Shown here: in pieces, positions 26,921 to 38,053 of the stretch
Layout: each line of letters opens with the position of its first letter
Numbering within the stretch: the stretch's first letter is position 1
Notes under the pieces: model-generated
The model's database searches: none
What the model saw: the letters and a program-made list of their open reading frames with translations, nothing else
What the model was told of the DNA's origin: nothing
From: Lingula anatina
Lineage: Eukaryota > Brachiopoda > Lingulata > Lingulida > Lingulidae
DNA length: 64,000 bases
Assembly (NCBI RefSeq): GCF_001039355.2
Contig: NW_019775991.1
Location: 23,480-87,479 of the forward strand
Direction: 5' to 3'
Program-made: the position numbers and the translations under genes

Positions 26921-26995
26921 GTAGGTGGGGGGTAGGAAAGGGTGGGGTAGGAAAGGGTGGGGTAGGAAAGGGTGGGGTGGGGTAGGAGAGGGCCA
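26921..26995. repeat. 15-bp G-rich minisatellite
   Basis: About four units of GGGTGGGGTAGGAAA and variants. The repeated G3-G4 runs on the plus strand give strong G-quadruplex potential. Confidence 0.85.
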
Positions 26996-28366
26996 GGAAA
27001 AGATCATTACACTGTTCATCAAAATTTGATTTAGGTTCTATCCTAGTACTGAAACACATGAGTTTCTCAGTAATTTTTTATTCCACATTTTCAGAAAGAG
27101 AACTATCCACAACTTTGAAATTGCTGGCTACAGGCCAATTTTATAATTTACAGTTTTTTTTATATATATTGGAAAAAATATCTCCACATTAACTCTGATA
27201 AACTTTAATGGTAGAAATAGATGTCTATAGTACATACTAAATGTGTTACAGAGGAAAAAAAAGTTCTAGACAAAAAGTCCTGTTAAAATGGAAAGTCCCA
27301 TATATATCAGCTTATTCTCCTGGTCTCCATACAGTCTCCTTACAGGCAGTTTGTAATCCATTAGTTAATGAATTTGGCAGCAAATTCTCCTATCTGCAGT
27401 TACCATTGTTTGACTGAAGTCCGTGCTGGTCTTTAATGGCATTAAATGGATACAGATTCAATGCTATTCATTTACACATGAATCCATTTTTAAAGGCTGA
27501 CTGAGGCCTTGGCAGATTTCATTAGCTGTTGTGGCAAATGAGGCTTAATATGCTATCAATAGGAATTTAGAAGAGTTTTATTCTGCAATCGACTGTGTTC
27601 AAAACTGTAACTGGAGGCAGTCACTGTGTCTTGAATGCCGTCCAAAAACACACATCAAATAAATAAATAAATAAAATAAAGACAATATTAAAACAGGAAA
27701 GAAATTAATATAATAATATCCACTAAAGTCAATAATAAAACTATTTTATGAAAGTCAATACAAAAACAAACAAAGTCAAAACCAAATTCTTCAAACTTTA
27801 AATTACTGGTACTCATGTAACCTACCAATGAATAACAAGGCGCCATTCAGGATGTATTTTCCAGCATTATCACAATAATTGGTTATTTGGGCTGCAATAG
27901 ACAGTCAGTTATGATGTAAATTACATATTTTCCACCACCCCACTGTGTTCTAATGGGTGGCTAAAGCTCCTTGTAATTACTGATTACTTGGTAATGGACT
28001 AGTACAATGACTACAATGTGTTTGATGGAAGTTATTGGAAGAGTATGCACAATATAGAGGATGGAGTTTGTCATGCAAATTTGTGCCCACAAAAAAACTT
28101 TTTTTGGCAATGTCTTATCTATCATTTTTTCTTTCAGTTATTAAATTATTCCACTGGTCCTTCTTTTCTAATCGTGAAGTTTTAGTATCTCTCTCTGATC
28201 TCTCTCCCTCTCTCCAATTAATTATACAAGAATTTCTTTCTAAATCACTCCCATAAGAGTAATACATCATCACATTTCCCATTCCAGGCTTGAAGAGAGA
28301 GATAATTGGAATTGATGATATCCCAGTAATACCGAGGCCACCCCACCACATAGACAGCACAGAGTA

Positions 28367-28417
28367 ATGGCCGCCAGAGCTCAAGGTACCATGAAGGTCC
28401 AACCATGGCGACTCTGA
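28367..28417 (+). promoter_or_regulatory. overlapping upstream ORF of the GT92 gene
   Basis: ATGGCC at 28367 (G at -3 and +4) opens a 16-codon frame that ends at TGA 28415-28417, overlapping the main ATG at 28405 in another frame. If it lies in the mature leader it would reduce translation of the main frame. Confidence 0.4.
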
Positions 28418-29781
28418 GGATACTTGTACAGCGGTCGCTGCTATTTTTCTTGCTGTCCTACCTTCTCCTGCTTCTACTATTCCACAAAGGCCTGGTTCAA
28501 GAAGCAGGGAACATTGTTAAGGATGTTCCAAAGGAGTCGAGGGAACATTTTTCTCAAAAGCGGAACTTGAAGAAATATGACCCAGATGAGAGGACGTTGA
28601 GAAAAGTGAAACCATCATGGCGGTTTCAAAACATTCCCAATGGCTACGTGTATTCGGCTTACTTTGATGATAGGAATAACACAAAGTTTGTACGGTTAAT
28701 TGCTATGATGCATCGGTACACATTCTTTAGAAAAGAGTTTTATTGCCTCTTTCCAAAATCAAACGGAGACTTTGAACATGTTGCAGGCAAAACTAACTTG
28801 ACTGAATATATGTCCCCTGTTATCATGTACCAAATGTGTGAAAATCACGGGAAACAATATGGCGGCTGGATTCTGTCATGCCAGGTTCCCATAGCAACAA
28901 CAGAGGATACACCACATTCCATTCAACTTTTTAGACGGAAGCGCTTTTCTCACACCCTAGAACAATCTGCAACAGTGGCCGTTTATTCTCCAATCACATC
29001 CAAGCAAACCTCAGGAAGTTTTAGTGTGTGCACTCCGCCTCTGTTTGACGAGGTGAATCCCTATCGCCTGGTTCAGTTTATAGAGATGAACAGGCTGCTG
29101 GGAGCAGACCACATAACATTTTACAACTTCAACACCACCAAAGTTGTGAACAAAATTCTGGATTTTTACGAGAAGCAGGGGAAAATCGAAGTGGTTCCGT
29201 GGGACATTCCTGTGTCTGAAGAGGAAGAGGTGTGGTATTATGGGCAGCTTTTGACAATCAATGACTGTTTGTATCGTAACATGTTTCATTTCAACTACAC
29301 AGCTTTTTATGATCTCGATGAGTTACTGGTGCCGAGGAACGCCTCAAACTGGCACGCTATGCTGTCACAGTTGCCTGCACTGCCATCTGTTGTTGGATAC
29401 AGCTTCCAGAGTGCTTTTTTCTTGCCAGCAAAGGGATATTCCTATAACACAGACATTATTTACACCCAAAACACAAAGCGCGTTGCCAAATTAAGCCGTC
29501 TACGGAAAAAAGTACTTGTGAAAGGAGACAGCATATTTGAGCTAGGAATTCACCATGTTAGTCGCCCATTGCTGCATAAACAGTACGTGGAGGTTGTGAG
29601 TGATAAGGTTGGTCTCATACATCACTACAGGAGCTGTACTACTGAGTTTGAGACTTCCATGGACTGCTATACACATATCTCAGACACCCACCTGGTACAA
29701 TATAAAGCTGCTTTTATAGAGCGCTACAAAGATATATTGGATCAGTTCTACAAGTCTGGACAGAGAGTTACCCAACAGTAA
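28405..29781 (+). CDS. GT92 (DUF23) family glycosyltransferase, single exon
   Basis: 458 aa. Expected to be a Golgi type II membrane enzyme adding a sugar, by family often galactose, to glycan acceptors; the acceptor cannot be told from sequence. Residues about 10-27 form a Leu/Phe-rich signal anchor after a short cytoplasmic tail. A luminal stem follows, and the GT92 domain starts near residue 207 (CTPPLFDEVNPYRLVQFIEM, then NRLLGADHITFYNF). YDLDELLVPR near residue 302 is the DxD-type donor and metal-binding motif, and later Cys/His-rich segments match the family layout. Several N-glycosylation sequons (NNT, NLT, NTT, NYT, NAS) support a luminal location. The start ATG has a strong context (ACCATGG). 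An acceptor-like CATTCCAG at about 28287 suggests a spliced 5' UTR. The coding region is intronless, with no break. Confidence 0.9.
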   Translation: MATLRILVQRSLLFFLLSYLLLLLLFHKGLVQEAGNIVKDVPKESREHFSQKRNLKKYDPDERTLRKVKPSWRFQNIPNGYVYSAYFDDRNNTKFVRLIAMMHRYTFFRKEFYCLFPKSNGDFEHVAGKTNLTEYMSPVIMYQMCENHGKQYGGWILSCQVPIATTEDTPHSIQLFRRKRFSHTLEQSATVAVYSPITSKQTSGSFSVCTPPLFDEVNPYRLVQFIEMNRLLGADHITFYNFNTTKVVNKILDFYEKQGKIEVVPWDIPVSEEEEVWYYGQLLTINDCLYRNMFHFNYTAFYDLDELLVPRNASNWHAMLSQLPALPSVVGYSFQSAFFLPAKGYSYNTDIIYTQNTKRVAKLSRLRKKVLVKGDSIFELGIHHVSRPLLHKQYVEVVSDKVGLIHHYRSCTTEFETSMDCYTHISDTHLVQYKAAFIERYKDILDQFYKSGQRVTQQ

Positions 29782-32132
29782 AAGAAAAGTAAGAAATTTT
29801 TTGCAAAAAGCATATTCAATTCCTAATTTCAAATTGGTTAGAAATATGGCTTTTGTTGCATGAAAATGCTAGGCTGTTTACAAACATACAGAAAATTAAT
29901 CATAGTTCATCAAAAATATTTTCCTAAAACATTTGATCAATGTCTAACATTCTTATCCAAACGTGATATTCTGTCTGTTTGGATGAAGAATTTTTCTGAG
30001 TGGGATTACAGCCTGATGAATATATATCCACCTTGTGCCCAAGTTCAGTATAGCAGACATGGAAATAATTGCATATGTGATATTTCATAATATCTGTAAC
30101 TGCATCATAATTACGAATTCATTATTGGTGGATCCAGGGCATAAAATACAGGAGGAAAAGATAATGGTAATTGGGCCATTTTGTAAAGTCGAGTTCCTGA
30201 AATAAGTGGCTGTGAGTCACAGTGTGTATATATGTATTTATTTATTTTATTTTTTATTTTATTTTATTATTTTTTTTTTACATTTTATTAACAGGAGGGA
30301 TGCCAGTTCCTAAGTTTACTTGGATACAGCTATGTACATAGTAAACAAACATACAATTTTTTATGTGCAATTCTTGTGGAAAAATGTCTCACATAATGTC
30401 ATCATAGTTTCACGTTTATCCTATTTGTCATACTGTGTTACTATCCCAAATGGATGATGCACTGTTTTCTCACAAGTTATAATAGCCAAAAATCCTGCTG
30501 ATGCCAAAGTGAATATGTTCATATCTAAATGTCTTAGAGGTATGTGTAAAAATGCAGCACAATTATTTTAATCATAATAATTATTATGCTGGAAAAGAAT
30601 ATCAAATTCTTAAAATCTCTTGAGAAAGCTGCTCCGAGAAGTTCAGTAGTGCCAAGCACCTCAACTCATAAGCTATCTCTCATAAACTCCTTGAAGCACA
30701 AAGCAAACACTTCATGATTGGCAGATTTCGTGCGAGACTGTCATTAGCGGTGTATTCTTAAGCGATGCACAACCCATTAAAGAAAACAGAAACATTCCAT
30801 AAAATTTAAGCTTAAAAGCAGAATGCCCCCACACTACTTTTACACAAAACCCCTTAACTGATACACTAATATTTCTGTATTACTTCATATTCTCCCATCA
30901 TGAGTAAAAGATTAATCATTAAGTTATTTCAAATTTTATGATATAAAGTATCAGTTATTGCTCAGGATGTAGTAACCTGAAGCAACAAATACACTGAGTA
31001 ACCCCTAAGAGAACATACAGACCATTACGCCCTCTGCACTTAATGGCTTGTTACTTTGAAATGTTTCAAGCACTCAAAAAATCAATTGCTAAACGACCAA
31101 ATTCTACCATGAGTCCAAAACTCTGATTAATTGCACGGCCTCTAATTTTTTTCATCCATCATGTTTGACTATCAATGGATCTGATATCAGAAAAAAAATT
31201 CTCAAATTTGGCGTTTGGCTAGCTACAACTTATATTTAAGTAGTGGAGAGTTTGAGGTGATTTGGTGGAAGTGTGGATTCTTCACTGACATTTCCTGAGA
31301 GTCACATGCTTTGTAGAAGTATTATAATTAGTTGTGCTTAAAGTAATAGAAATATTTTTTCAATAAGATTGTTCATGGTTCCTAGGAATTGTATTTATTG
31401 AAGATTTTAGTGACGATAATAACTTACTTAGAAACAAAAAATAAAAATAAACAAGAGCAAAATGTACTCGGTAGCTGTTTCACTATTTTTTTTTGTTCCA
31501 AAGTAAGTGATTATCACCATTAAAATCATAAAAATATACCAAAAGAATGACTTAGAATTGTTGTTATATTGTCTTTGTAACATTTTCATACTCATTCCAA
31601 ACCCATTGTTCTCGAATCCAATTTTTACTCTTCAATGTTTTAATCACTGGTTTACTAGTATAATCATATATATTGTACATTATCTATCGTCAATGTTGTG
31701 TCCCAGTAACGTTGTTGTCATTTCAAGTTCATGTATTTTGTTGTTGTAATCACCATCAAATGGCACCTTAGTAACATGTCATGTAGTCACTTTTCAGCAA
31801 GCTGTGCTTGCATTGCTCAAAATGAAATAAAATTTATGATAATTCTTAGCTGTTGTTTTCTTTTGTTTTGTTCACTATTCAATTTTTTGCTAAATAACTA
31901 ATAATTCTAAATGTCATGAATTACTGTGTCATCTTTTTTATTAAGGAAAGTTATTTGTGTGTGCATGTGTGTTACAATGCTTATTAAAATATAATAAAGG
32001 AATGACTTCATTTAACAAGATGACTGCATTAGGTTGATTTGCAAAAGTAAAATAATAATTTTAATCCCACTTCAAGCTGGATGAATGCTGAATGCATCAA
32101 GCTGAATAGAACATTGTACTTTGGGTGCTTTC
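29782..32132 (+). other. probable 3' UTR and downstream sequence of the GT92 gene
   Basis: No further gene is supported. AATAAA at 31826-31831, followed by a GT-rich stretch (TGTTGTTTTCTTTTGTTTTG), is the best poly(A) signal seen and would give a 3' UTR of about 2 kb. A second AATAAA occurs near 31993. A 76-codon frame at 29860-30090 shows no recognisable domain. Confidence 0.35.
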
Positions 32133-32336
32133 CCAGAGATTTAGATCGATCTAGAGATTAAGATTTAAATCGACCTAACTCCCTGGGGGTTCACGCTAAA
32201 TTGCAGTCAGCTGAGCGAGCACCTTAGTTAATTACCCCCTTACAGCTTTTAGTAGGCGGGACAGACGCTTAAGCCGGCCAAGCAGACAGTAATCTAGTGA
32301 GACTCCCCACAGGGATAGATCGATCTAAAAATCTAT
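32133..32336 (+). mobile_element. MITE-like element, family 1, best-preserved copy
   Basis: Ends are CCAGAGATTTAGATCGATCT on the left and, read inward from the right, CCATAGATTTTTAGATCGAT: terminal inverted repeats of about 21 bp around the palindrome AGATCGATCT. The core matches the inverted copy at 1720-1923 (CTAACTCCCTGGGGGTTCAC, TTAATTACCCCCTTACAGCT). Non-coding. Confidence 0.7.
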
Positions 32337-35123
32337 GGAAATAGGGTGTTTGTTTCTGAAATTAGCCTATCATTTATAAATTAACAGACTGGCACAATGG
32401 CCCGCTTAATTCAGATACATACATTCCACCTTGATAAAGATAATTCACTCACCCTGGCATTATGTAAATGACAGAGAAAAATACCGCGATATTACAACAA
32501 GAAATGCTGTAGGAAAACATGTGGTGACATCGTAACTGCCTACTCCACATCCCTTTTGATGTACTTGATCCAAAAACATGATAATGCTATCAGCATTTTT
32601 CTGACATTAATGTCATGTTTACACTACATCAAATGAAATCAATTCGATGTACGTGCCTGGTTCACACCAGTTTCAAACCAATCAGCAAGTGAACCATTAA
32701 AAGTAAACCTTGTAATATTTTTTTGTGTAAAAGCTCCTCTTTAACAGGCAAAGTTTACTTTGCTGGTGGCAGCTTAATTATTATGGTTTATGTCACGCAA
32801 GTCACACACGTATCAGGAGAAAAAGAACATCAAATACAACTGACATATTGTTCCGAATAAAACGGACTAATAAGCTATATTTTAGCTGTGTGAATTTATA
32901 AAATGAACTGGTCTCTAGATCCATCAAACGGTAGACTACCTTTGGTCTTGTTGACCGATGGAAGCAATAATCAAGTCTAGCATCATCATATACAGTCAGG
33001 AGACTAATAAACAGTATTCTGATCGTGTTAATTTGTATTATTAACACGATGCCATGACTTAAGTTCCCTTTGGGTGTATATTGTCATTTTAGTCCTAAAC
33101 TTTTTAAATCTACTGCCTGCACATTTATTAATGTCAATAAATTTGTTCAGTGAATAAACAGACATCTTTTCTATTGCTGATGACACACAAGAAGGGCTGC
33201 ATGATGTACAAATGCAAATGTCAAGTTAGGGATAGCTTACATGCACATTTACAATGGCCAATATTTTGTTCAACAAATATACTACTTCTACTACACCCCT
33301 GATGACACACCCAGTTGAATGTTCTCAAGTAAGATTATTGTGTGTGTGAAAGGTTAAGGATAAATATATAACCACAACCCACAAGAGAAAAAAAATCTGA
33401 AATTCCAAGAAATGTGAGGAAGACAATTTTAATGGAAATGCAACTGACATCGAAAAAGAACCTTCAAGTTAGATTATTACAGTTTTATTTTAATTTTTTC
33501 CCAAAAATACTTTTTTAAAATTTCATTGTGACCAAATTCTGGTTTGAAACATATGCACAATTATAATTCTTATCATAATTTTTTGATTAATACAAATGAC
33601 CTTTCCTGCCTAGCATCCACCTTGAAAAGAACGTGTAAGACATCCTATATGACATAATTCCCCGTGGCAACTGTTGCTAATAAGCATGTTGTTATCTTCA
33701 AAGGAGCTCTTTGAGCATTAATAAAATTACTGCAACATTAAACCTCCATAAATAACCCAGCACTGCCTTGAGCATGGAATAACCACATAAAAAACAATTA
33801 GTAATCTTGAGCAAAAGCATTCATGTTTTCAATACCTGTATACACTAAGTCAACCCACCTTTTAAAACTTAGTCTATCAAATCAATATCTCAAAGTATTA
33901 GTCAAGAACAATTTTTTGCAAAAATATACATATATTTGTTTTGCTCAAATTTAATAAGTAATCACAATATTGACTTTGAAATAATTTGGGGCAAAAAAAT
34001 AGCAAGCCCCCCCCCCCCCCCATCCCACTGCCATCAGTGATACTCTAAATTCCAACTGCCAAGGGCATAAATAATGAAACCCGGTGAACTTTTTCAATCT
34101 AGATTCCCAAATCCAGGCAATTCACACAGGATTTCAAATCTGATCATTTGGCACACAAATGTTGGAAATCACTGGCAAAATGACTTCTGGTTTACTCTGA
34201 TTTTGATTCTTCCTAACCACCAAATCCGAACTGTCTTATCTTAAGACAGCCTGGTTGAGAAAGAGAACTTAAACTTAATTAGAATTCTTGGGATGATTAA
34301 AAGATACGGAAATCTCAGGCTTATCTGGGGTAGTATTACAGATGCATTGGACTTGACTAAATCAGTTAATATCCAGTTCTCAAATACAAAAATTACATTT
34401 GAAGGTCATAATCCAAACAGTTTACCAATCGATAAGAGATGCAGTTCTGTCAAAATTGATTAATTAATTATCTATTTACTGCCGCGTTTCTTCCTCAGAA
34501 AAATATCATACAAGTCAAAATAGTTTGGGAATTAATTTGAGGGGTTCTCAGTGAATGATTTCTGTAATAAAATCGTACATATTTAAATAAAGATTGTACA
34601 GTAATGAAAAAAAAAACAAAAAAACTTTCACTGTAAGTCAAAGCAAACTAAAAATAACAGGCCATTTTTTATAAAAAAAAAAAAAAAACAAGAAAACCAA
34701 AATAACCAATTCAACACAGCAAACGAGGACAGAAATATTTTCTTGAGGCTGGAATGTGTTCTTCAAGAGAGATATTTCATGGAATTGCTGAACCTACTCA
34801 AGTTGACAACAGAATTCATGTATAGGAGGCACTGCACTATTAACTCTGTCAGTTTCAGTCTAAAAAACTCTGAGCCCTGTTTCACAAATAAACCTGAGTT
34901 CCAAATTGATCTTAGCTAAACCTTGCTTAGTATCTAAGATAACTAAGATTCACAAAAAAATATAAATTTATGCCTTCCTATCTCGGTCTCTCTCAATATT
35001 GCAAAATCAGCTTTACACAGTGGGCTATCCAAGTTTAGCAGTCAAACTATGTCAAAAAAAACTTGAGTTGCTATAGGTGATACAGGGCTCTCACTTCCAA
35101 AATATCCAACAAAACACACTTAC
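32337..35123. other. intergenic or PCCB intron sequence without recognised exons
   Basis: This is where the next PCCB exons would be expected (downstream on the minus strand). I could not find the segment following ITGPDVVK or any later carboxyltransferase exon in this stretch. It is AT-rich with a poly-C run at 34007-34020. Confidence 0.5.
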
Positions 35124-37660
35124 CTTGACCACATCTGGTCCTGTGATGAAAAGATAGGAAGTGTCCTAAAACAAACAAAAAAATTTTACCGTTATTATTA
35201 ATAAAATTGAAGTCTTCTTTAAGAAGAGAACCACCAGACTAACAATGAAAAAACTAAAGGAAAATTCATTTTTTTCTTTTTCTTCTAAATGGCAGTTTTT
35301 TTTTTTTTAATCTACTCTATTAATATCTCTTTAGAAGCCTCTCTTACCTTGACCATAAAAGTGAAGTCTGTCAAAGCTGGAGAATACACAGCACCACCTG
35401 TAAATATACAAAATGTGTTAGATGAGCAAAAATGCTTCTCCTTCTCAACTAACACAATCTGGTCACTGCTCTGAACAGGGTCCTCCAACATCAGGTGAAG
35501 ACAATGATTGTTGGCAAGACAAATATGTCCTCAGGGATTCTTAACACACACATTTAAATGATGATGATGCTGCTGAGAACTCTGACTGTACAATGTAAGA
35601 TAGAAAGCAAATACTTGAAAATTGCCAACCAACCTGCACATGGCCCCATGACGAGGGAAATTTGAGGAATCACCCCAGATGACATCACATTGCGCTGAAA
35701 CCAGAAGTGAAACACTTACTAAATATAGATCTTGCCTTGTCACATCTCTATATTTTAAAAACTTTTTTTTATGAAAAACTTAAATAAAATTCACAGTGTT
35801 CACTTATTTCTATATCATAACTTTGTGATCCTTAAAAATAATACAACTCCCCTTAAAGAGCTTCTTATAATACCTGGAAAATGTCAGCATATCCAGCCAA
35901 TGAAGCCACACCCTCCTGAATTCTGGCACCACCAGAGTCATTTAGACCAATCACAGGAGCTCCTACTTGCATGGCTTGGTCCATTACCTAACACAGATAT
36001 ATACTTTCATCTGACTGGCTCGTGCAAAATTGGATTACACAGTAGTCATAATTTTTTTTTCATTGCAAGATATTGCAAATTAATTACTGCTTCACATACT
36101 TAACTTGGAAATAGGAACAATTAAAACCTTTATTGTTCATTTACTTAAACCTACCTTGCAAATCTTTTGAGAATGGGCCTTGGACAAACTTCCTCCAAAG
36201 ACAGTGAAATCCTAAAATCAAATCAAATTAGAACATAAACTACCTTGCACTAATAACCCTTCAGCCCACTGAGCATTTGGGACTTTCAGGGTGTAAGATA
36301 CTACTGGCCTAAAGCCGAAACATTGGCCAGTAACTAAACAAATTTTCCATTATATACTTAACATCGAAGTTTCAATAATTAACAATGTTTTAAAACTTTT
36401 ATTCAGCAATAGACTACAGTTACATATATGTATCTCATTTCTGTTTTCTAAACATTTTTTTTTTCATCTTATGATCATATCCTTCATTTTTGGTCACTAC
36501 ATAAACTCAAAAAATCTCCAATTTCCTGTTATTTCAAATAAGACCAGCACCAATGCCTGTATTAACATACCTGACTGAAGACAAAGGCCACCCTTCCATT
36601 GATCCTGCCATGGCCAGTCACAACACTGTCTCCAGGAAACTAAAGATAGTGGAGAAAAGAACAGTGCATGAATATTGGTTTAAATGTCAATAAGGTGATA
36701 ATAATGACAGAAGGGGAAATACTCCTCTTCTATGAAGCTGTAAACATTTTTTACCCATCGGATACAATAACTTGCAAGAGGCAGAATAAATAAGGAGTAC
36801 TAACTGCTATTCCCTCTATTGCAAAGTTACTAAGGGTAAAAGGATTGAAAAGATCCTCAAATGAGCAGGCAAGCATATTAGTAACAGAGTGGAAAAGGAC
36901 CTCAAAGAAATGTAATTAAATAATTCAAAGATATATATCACTTGCTATTACCTCTCTGGATAAATTGGTTTGGGCAGAAATGGCAGTAACATTCACAAAG
37001 GAGAAAAATAACACATGAACCAAGAGGTAAAGATATCACAGAAATGAAAATAAATACTTAAAAATGTATTATTACCTTTTGCTTTTCCATATCAAACTCA
37101 GTGCAGTCATGTTCCACATTCCTGTCATATTCTACGAATGTCCCCTCGTCCAGTAGCAGGTTGACCCTCTCCCTGGCTGTCAACTTACCCTGGAACACAA
37201 CATGGTAATGGTAAAATGTGTTAAACGTATAGCTTATCATACTAACTGTTAAAGATGAATTAAATAAATGCAACAGAATGGCCTGGCCTAAATATTAAAA
37301 TAAATTTAGTGCAACAAATACTGCAAGCTAAACAACAAGTTATTTGTGGTTCTATGTGCTACTATTGCAAATATAACTGAGATATCGTTTGATGTCAGGA
37401 TATCTTCCGACTCTAAGCACAAGGATCACAGGCACACATCATGTCATTGAGCTGACCTTCCTATGCTGGTTCTCAATGCGTTTGGGACCTCCTCCCTGTA
37501 GCGCCCTCTCCCGCGTCTCTTCTATGCGCTTGCGGACTCTGAGCGTCAGCTGAGACGAAGAGTAGTCCGTACTTGAACGCTGCTGCAAGTAGGACGTGCA
37601 TGGCAGTTGGCAGCTGAGTGCACGGGGGATGAACGACGTCCCAAACCGCAGCAAAGACAT
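35124..37660 (-). CDS. propionyl-CoA carboxylase beta subunit, N-terminal half (exons 1-8)
   Basis: Mitochondrial carboxyltransferase subunit that passes CO2 from biotin to propionyl-CoA, making methylmalonyl-CoA (Val, Ile, Met, Thr and odd-chain fatty-acid breakdown). Exons in transcript order: 37457-37660, 37076-37189, 36571-36639, 36155-36211, 35874-35987, 35634-35694, 35348-35397 and 35124-35165. All have AG/GT borders and consistent phases, giving 237 codons. The N-terminus ([15 protein letters not shown]) is Arg/Ser/Leu-rich without acids, like a mitochondrial presequence. Family landmarks: [72 protein letters not shown] (first oxyanion-hole glycines) and [16 protein letters not shown] (second). 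The family protein is about 540 aa, so more than half is missing after ITGPDVVK. The last exon ends in a good donor (gtaagt), so the rest should lie at lower coordinates but was not found. Confidence 0.93.
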
Positions 37661-38053
37661 CTTGCCTACCTTCTAACCTTGAGGAAAACAAATAGAAGTG
37701 AATAGGTGGCGCAGTTTTCAAGAAAAACTTCCCAACATCTCTCGGGTAAATTCATTTTAATCTTGTTGATTAATTAAATATTTCATAAGCATTTACGTTT
37801 TAAATGAAAGACTGTAGATCTTAGAAATACAGTGTATGAACCAAAGCAGTAAAAAACAACTTATTTTTTCGCACATTTTCTTGAAATATGCGCCATCTTT
37901 CGTTCCTTCACCCGGCACTCGTGGAATATTGATAATAAATAGAAAGCCGGTGGCCGGTCGAGCATTCGCCATGATATTGTCTCCGGTCGTGTAGATGAGT
38001 TTATTTTGCAGATAAAGCCATACTTTCATTGAAGCGTGTATTTCAACATCGAA
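37661..38053. promoter_or_regulatory. bidirectional promoter between PCCB and ALG9
   Basis: 393 bp separate the two divergent start codons. The segment is GC-richer than its surroundings around 37900-38000 and holds CGCCATCTTT (37891-37900), a YY1-type word, and no obvious TATA box facing either gene. A shared housekeeping promoter is the natural reading. Confidence 0.55.

Larger units (their letters stand above)
23434..28266. other. gene-free stretch upstream of the GT92 gene
   Basis: No supported exon. Simple repeats include CA/GA (24906-24980), poly-A (25372-25395) and the minisatellites listed separately. A unique island at about 27380-27600 (with TTTCATTAGCTGTTGTGGC and other TAAT-type words) looks like possible non-coding regulatory sequence. 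Confidence 0.4.

Noticed and set aside
29860-30090. 76-codon frame just after the GT92 gene
   Set aside because: Lies in the likely 3' UTR and shows no domain or coding signature.
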